Assembly (NCBI RefSeq): GCF_045862395.1
Contig: NZ_AP023087.1
Location: 2,356,001-2,420,000 of the forward strand
Source of the DNA: Marinicellulosiphila megalodicopiae
Lineage (GTDB): Bacteria > Pseudomonadota > Gammaproteobacteria > Pseudomonadales > Natronospirillaceae
Length of the DNA stretch: 64,000 bases
Direction: 5' to 3'
The stretch's first letter is position 1, and each line of letters opens with the position of its first letter. A model generated the notes under the pieces. That model made no database searches, had not been told where the DNA came from, and saw nothing but the letters and a program-made list of their open reading frames with translations. Both the position numbers and the translations under genes were made by a program. Positions 63,151-64,000 of this stretch are shown here, piece by piece.

Positions 63151-63312
63151 AGTATTGATCTCTGTTATTTATAAAAGAACAAAATTATACACAGCCAAAA
63201 TAAAAATGCTTTCTTTTAATCCACAAAACCAACTTTTTTCACTTAAGCGCTCGAATACATTCTCAATAAAGCGTAAAATGCGACGCAAATTCCATTTACA
63301 TGAGTATTTAAA

Positions 63313-64000
63313 ATGAGTAAAAACACCGTTGCACTAATTATTCTAGATGGCTTTGGTTACAGTGAAACCTCTGCATCAAACGCAATTGAACAAGCAAACA
63401 ACCCAGTTTGGGACAATTTATGGAAAACCTACCCTCATAGTTTAATTCAAACATCAGGTATGGCTGTTGGTTTACCTGAAGGCCAAATGGGCAATTCTGA
63501 AGTTGGTCACATGAATCTAGGTGCGGGTCGTACGGTTTATCAAAACTTTACTCGTATTAATAAAGACATTTCTGATGATTTGTTTAAAACAAATGAAGTG
63601 TTAGTCAAAGCGGTTGATACAGCAATTGCGTCTGACAAAGCCGTTCACATTATTGGTTTATTATCACCAGGTGGCGTGCATTCTCATGAAGATCAAATTG
63701 CAGCAATGGTTGAGTCGGCTGTAAACAAAGGCGCGAAAAAAGTATACGTTCACGCAATTACAGATGGACGTGATACCGCACCACAATCTGCTCAAGAGTC
63801 GATTACATTATTAGAATCTCGATTAAAAGAAATAGGTGGTGGTCAAATCGCCTCTTTAATTGGTCGCTATTATGCGATGGATCGTGATAATCGCTGGGAA
63901 CGTGTACAACTTGCTTATGATTTATATACTCAAGGCAAAGCTGACATCACATCTGCATCGGCAACAGAAGGCTTAGCGGCAAGTTACGCACAAGACAAGT
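63313..64000 (+). CDS. gpmI: 2,3-bisphosphoglycerate-independent phosphoglycerate mutase (partial)
   Basis: Glycolytic enzyme interconverting 3- and 2-phosphoglycerate with two Mn. The first 229 residues are in the window and the gene runs off the right edge. The N-terminal metal site LIILDGFGYSE is clear, as is the catalytic serine loop MGNSEVGHMNLGAGR, followed by GGVHSHEDQI and ITDGRDTAPQSA. ATG at 63313; the full family length is about 510. Confidence 0.95.
   Translation, partial: MSKNTVALIILDGFGYSETSASNAIEQANNPVWDNLWKTYPHSLIQTSGMAVGLPEGQMGNSEVGHMNLGAGRTVYQNFTRINKDISDDLFKTNEVLVKAVDTAIASDKAVHIIGLLSPGGVHSHEDQIAAMVESAVNKGAKKVYVHAITDGRDTAPQSAQESITLLESRLKEIGGGQIASLIGRYYAMDRDNRWERVQLAYDLYTQGKADITSASATEGLAASYAQDK

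Overview
The window is a stretch of AT-rich bacterial chromosome from a gammaproteobacterium. It is probably a marine, Oceanospirillales/Pseudomonadales-like organism. This rests on gene orders such as dnaX-ybaB-recR-rnd-ycgL-ycgN, tRNA-Pro/Arg/His/Leu-tig-clpP-clpX-lon-hupB-ppiD, ybeZ-ybeY-ybeX, ubiE-ubiJ-ubiB and tatABC, on Tat and outer-membrane proteins, and on an iron-type imelysin operon. The genus cannot be fixed from sequence reading alone. Both ends cut genes: a YciO-type gene on the left and gpmI on the right.

Layout. 1-5.7 kb is a leftward DNA-metabolism operon (dnaX to yciO). 5.9-13.6 kb is an accessory island between dnaX and acnB. It holds a KfrA-like coiled-coil DNA-binding protein divergent from a tyrosine recombinase, an IS91-family element with its own tyrosine recombinase, a decayed gene with two in-frame stops, and an IS110/IS1111-type element that truncates that gene. 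13.7-26.3 kb is core metabolism and maintenance: acnB, rlmA, two exported cyclophilins, pirin, ybeZYX, purB, a roxA-like L16 hydroxylase and a lytic transglycosylase. 26.5-28.3 kb has a beta-propeller lipoprotein and an orphan ParA. 28.3-33.7 kb is a Fur-box-led operon of imelysin, di-heme oxidoreductase, second imelysin and DUF1513, followed by a J-domain protein.

33.7-43.6 kb is the leftward proteostasis block (tig, clpP, clpX, lon, hupB, ppiD) preceded by four tRNA genes. 43.8-46 kb has folD, ppiB, lpxH and the 4.5S SRP RNA. 46.2-52.4 kb carries signalling genes (a GGDEF-EAL protein and a CHASE/PAS hybrid histidine kinase) around queE. 52.4-57.3 kb has a small exported-protein pair, ddl, and an unusual single-frame fusion of an alpha/beta-hydrolase to glycerol-3-phosphate dehydrogenase. 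57.4-62.7 kb is a leftward ubiE-ubiJ-ubiB-hisE-hinT-tatABC run, and the window ends with a small barrel-like protein and gpmI.

The points most worth a second look are: the hydrolase-GlpD fusion and its 114-nt antisense overlap with ddl; the KfrA-like/recombinase pair with a triple 8-bp half-site operator; the IS1111-type element with a long non-coding end expected to encode its guide RNA; a perfect 14-bp terminator hairpin inside the start of lpxH; a probable AUU start for the GGDEF-EAL gene behind an in-frame leader ORF; and a stem-loop that buries the ribosome-binding site of the di-heme oxidoreductase gene.
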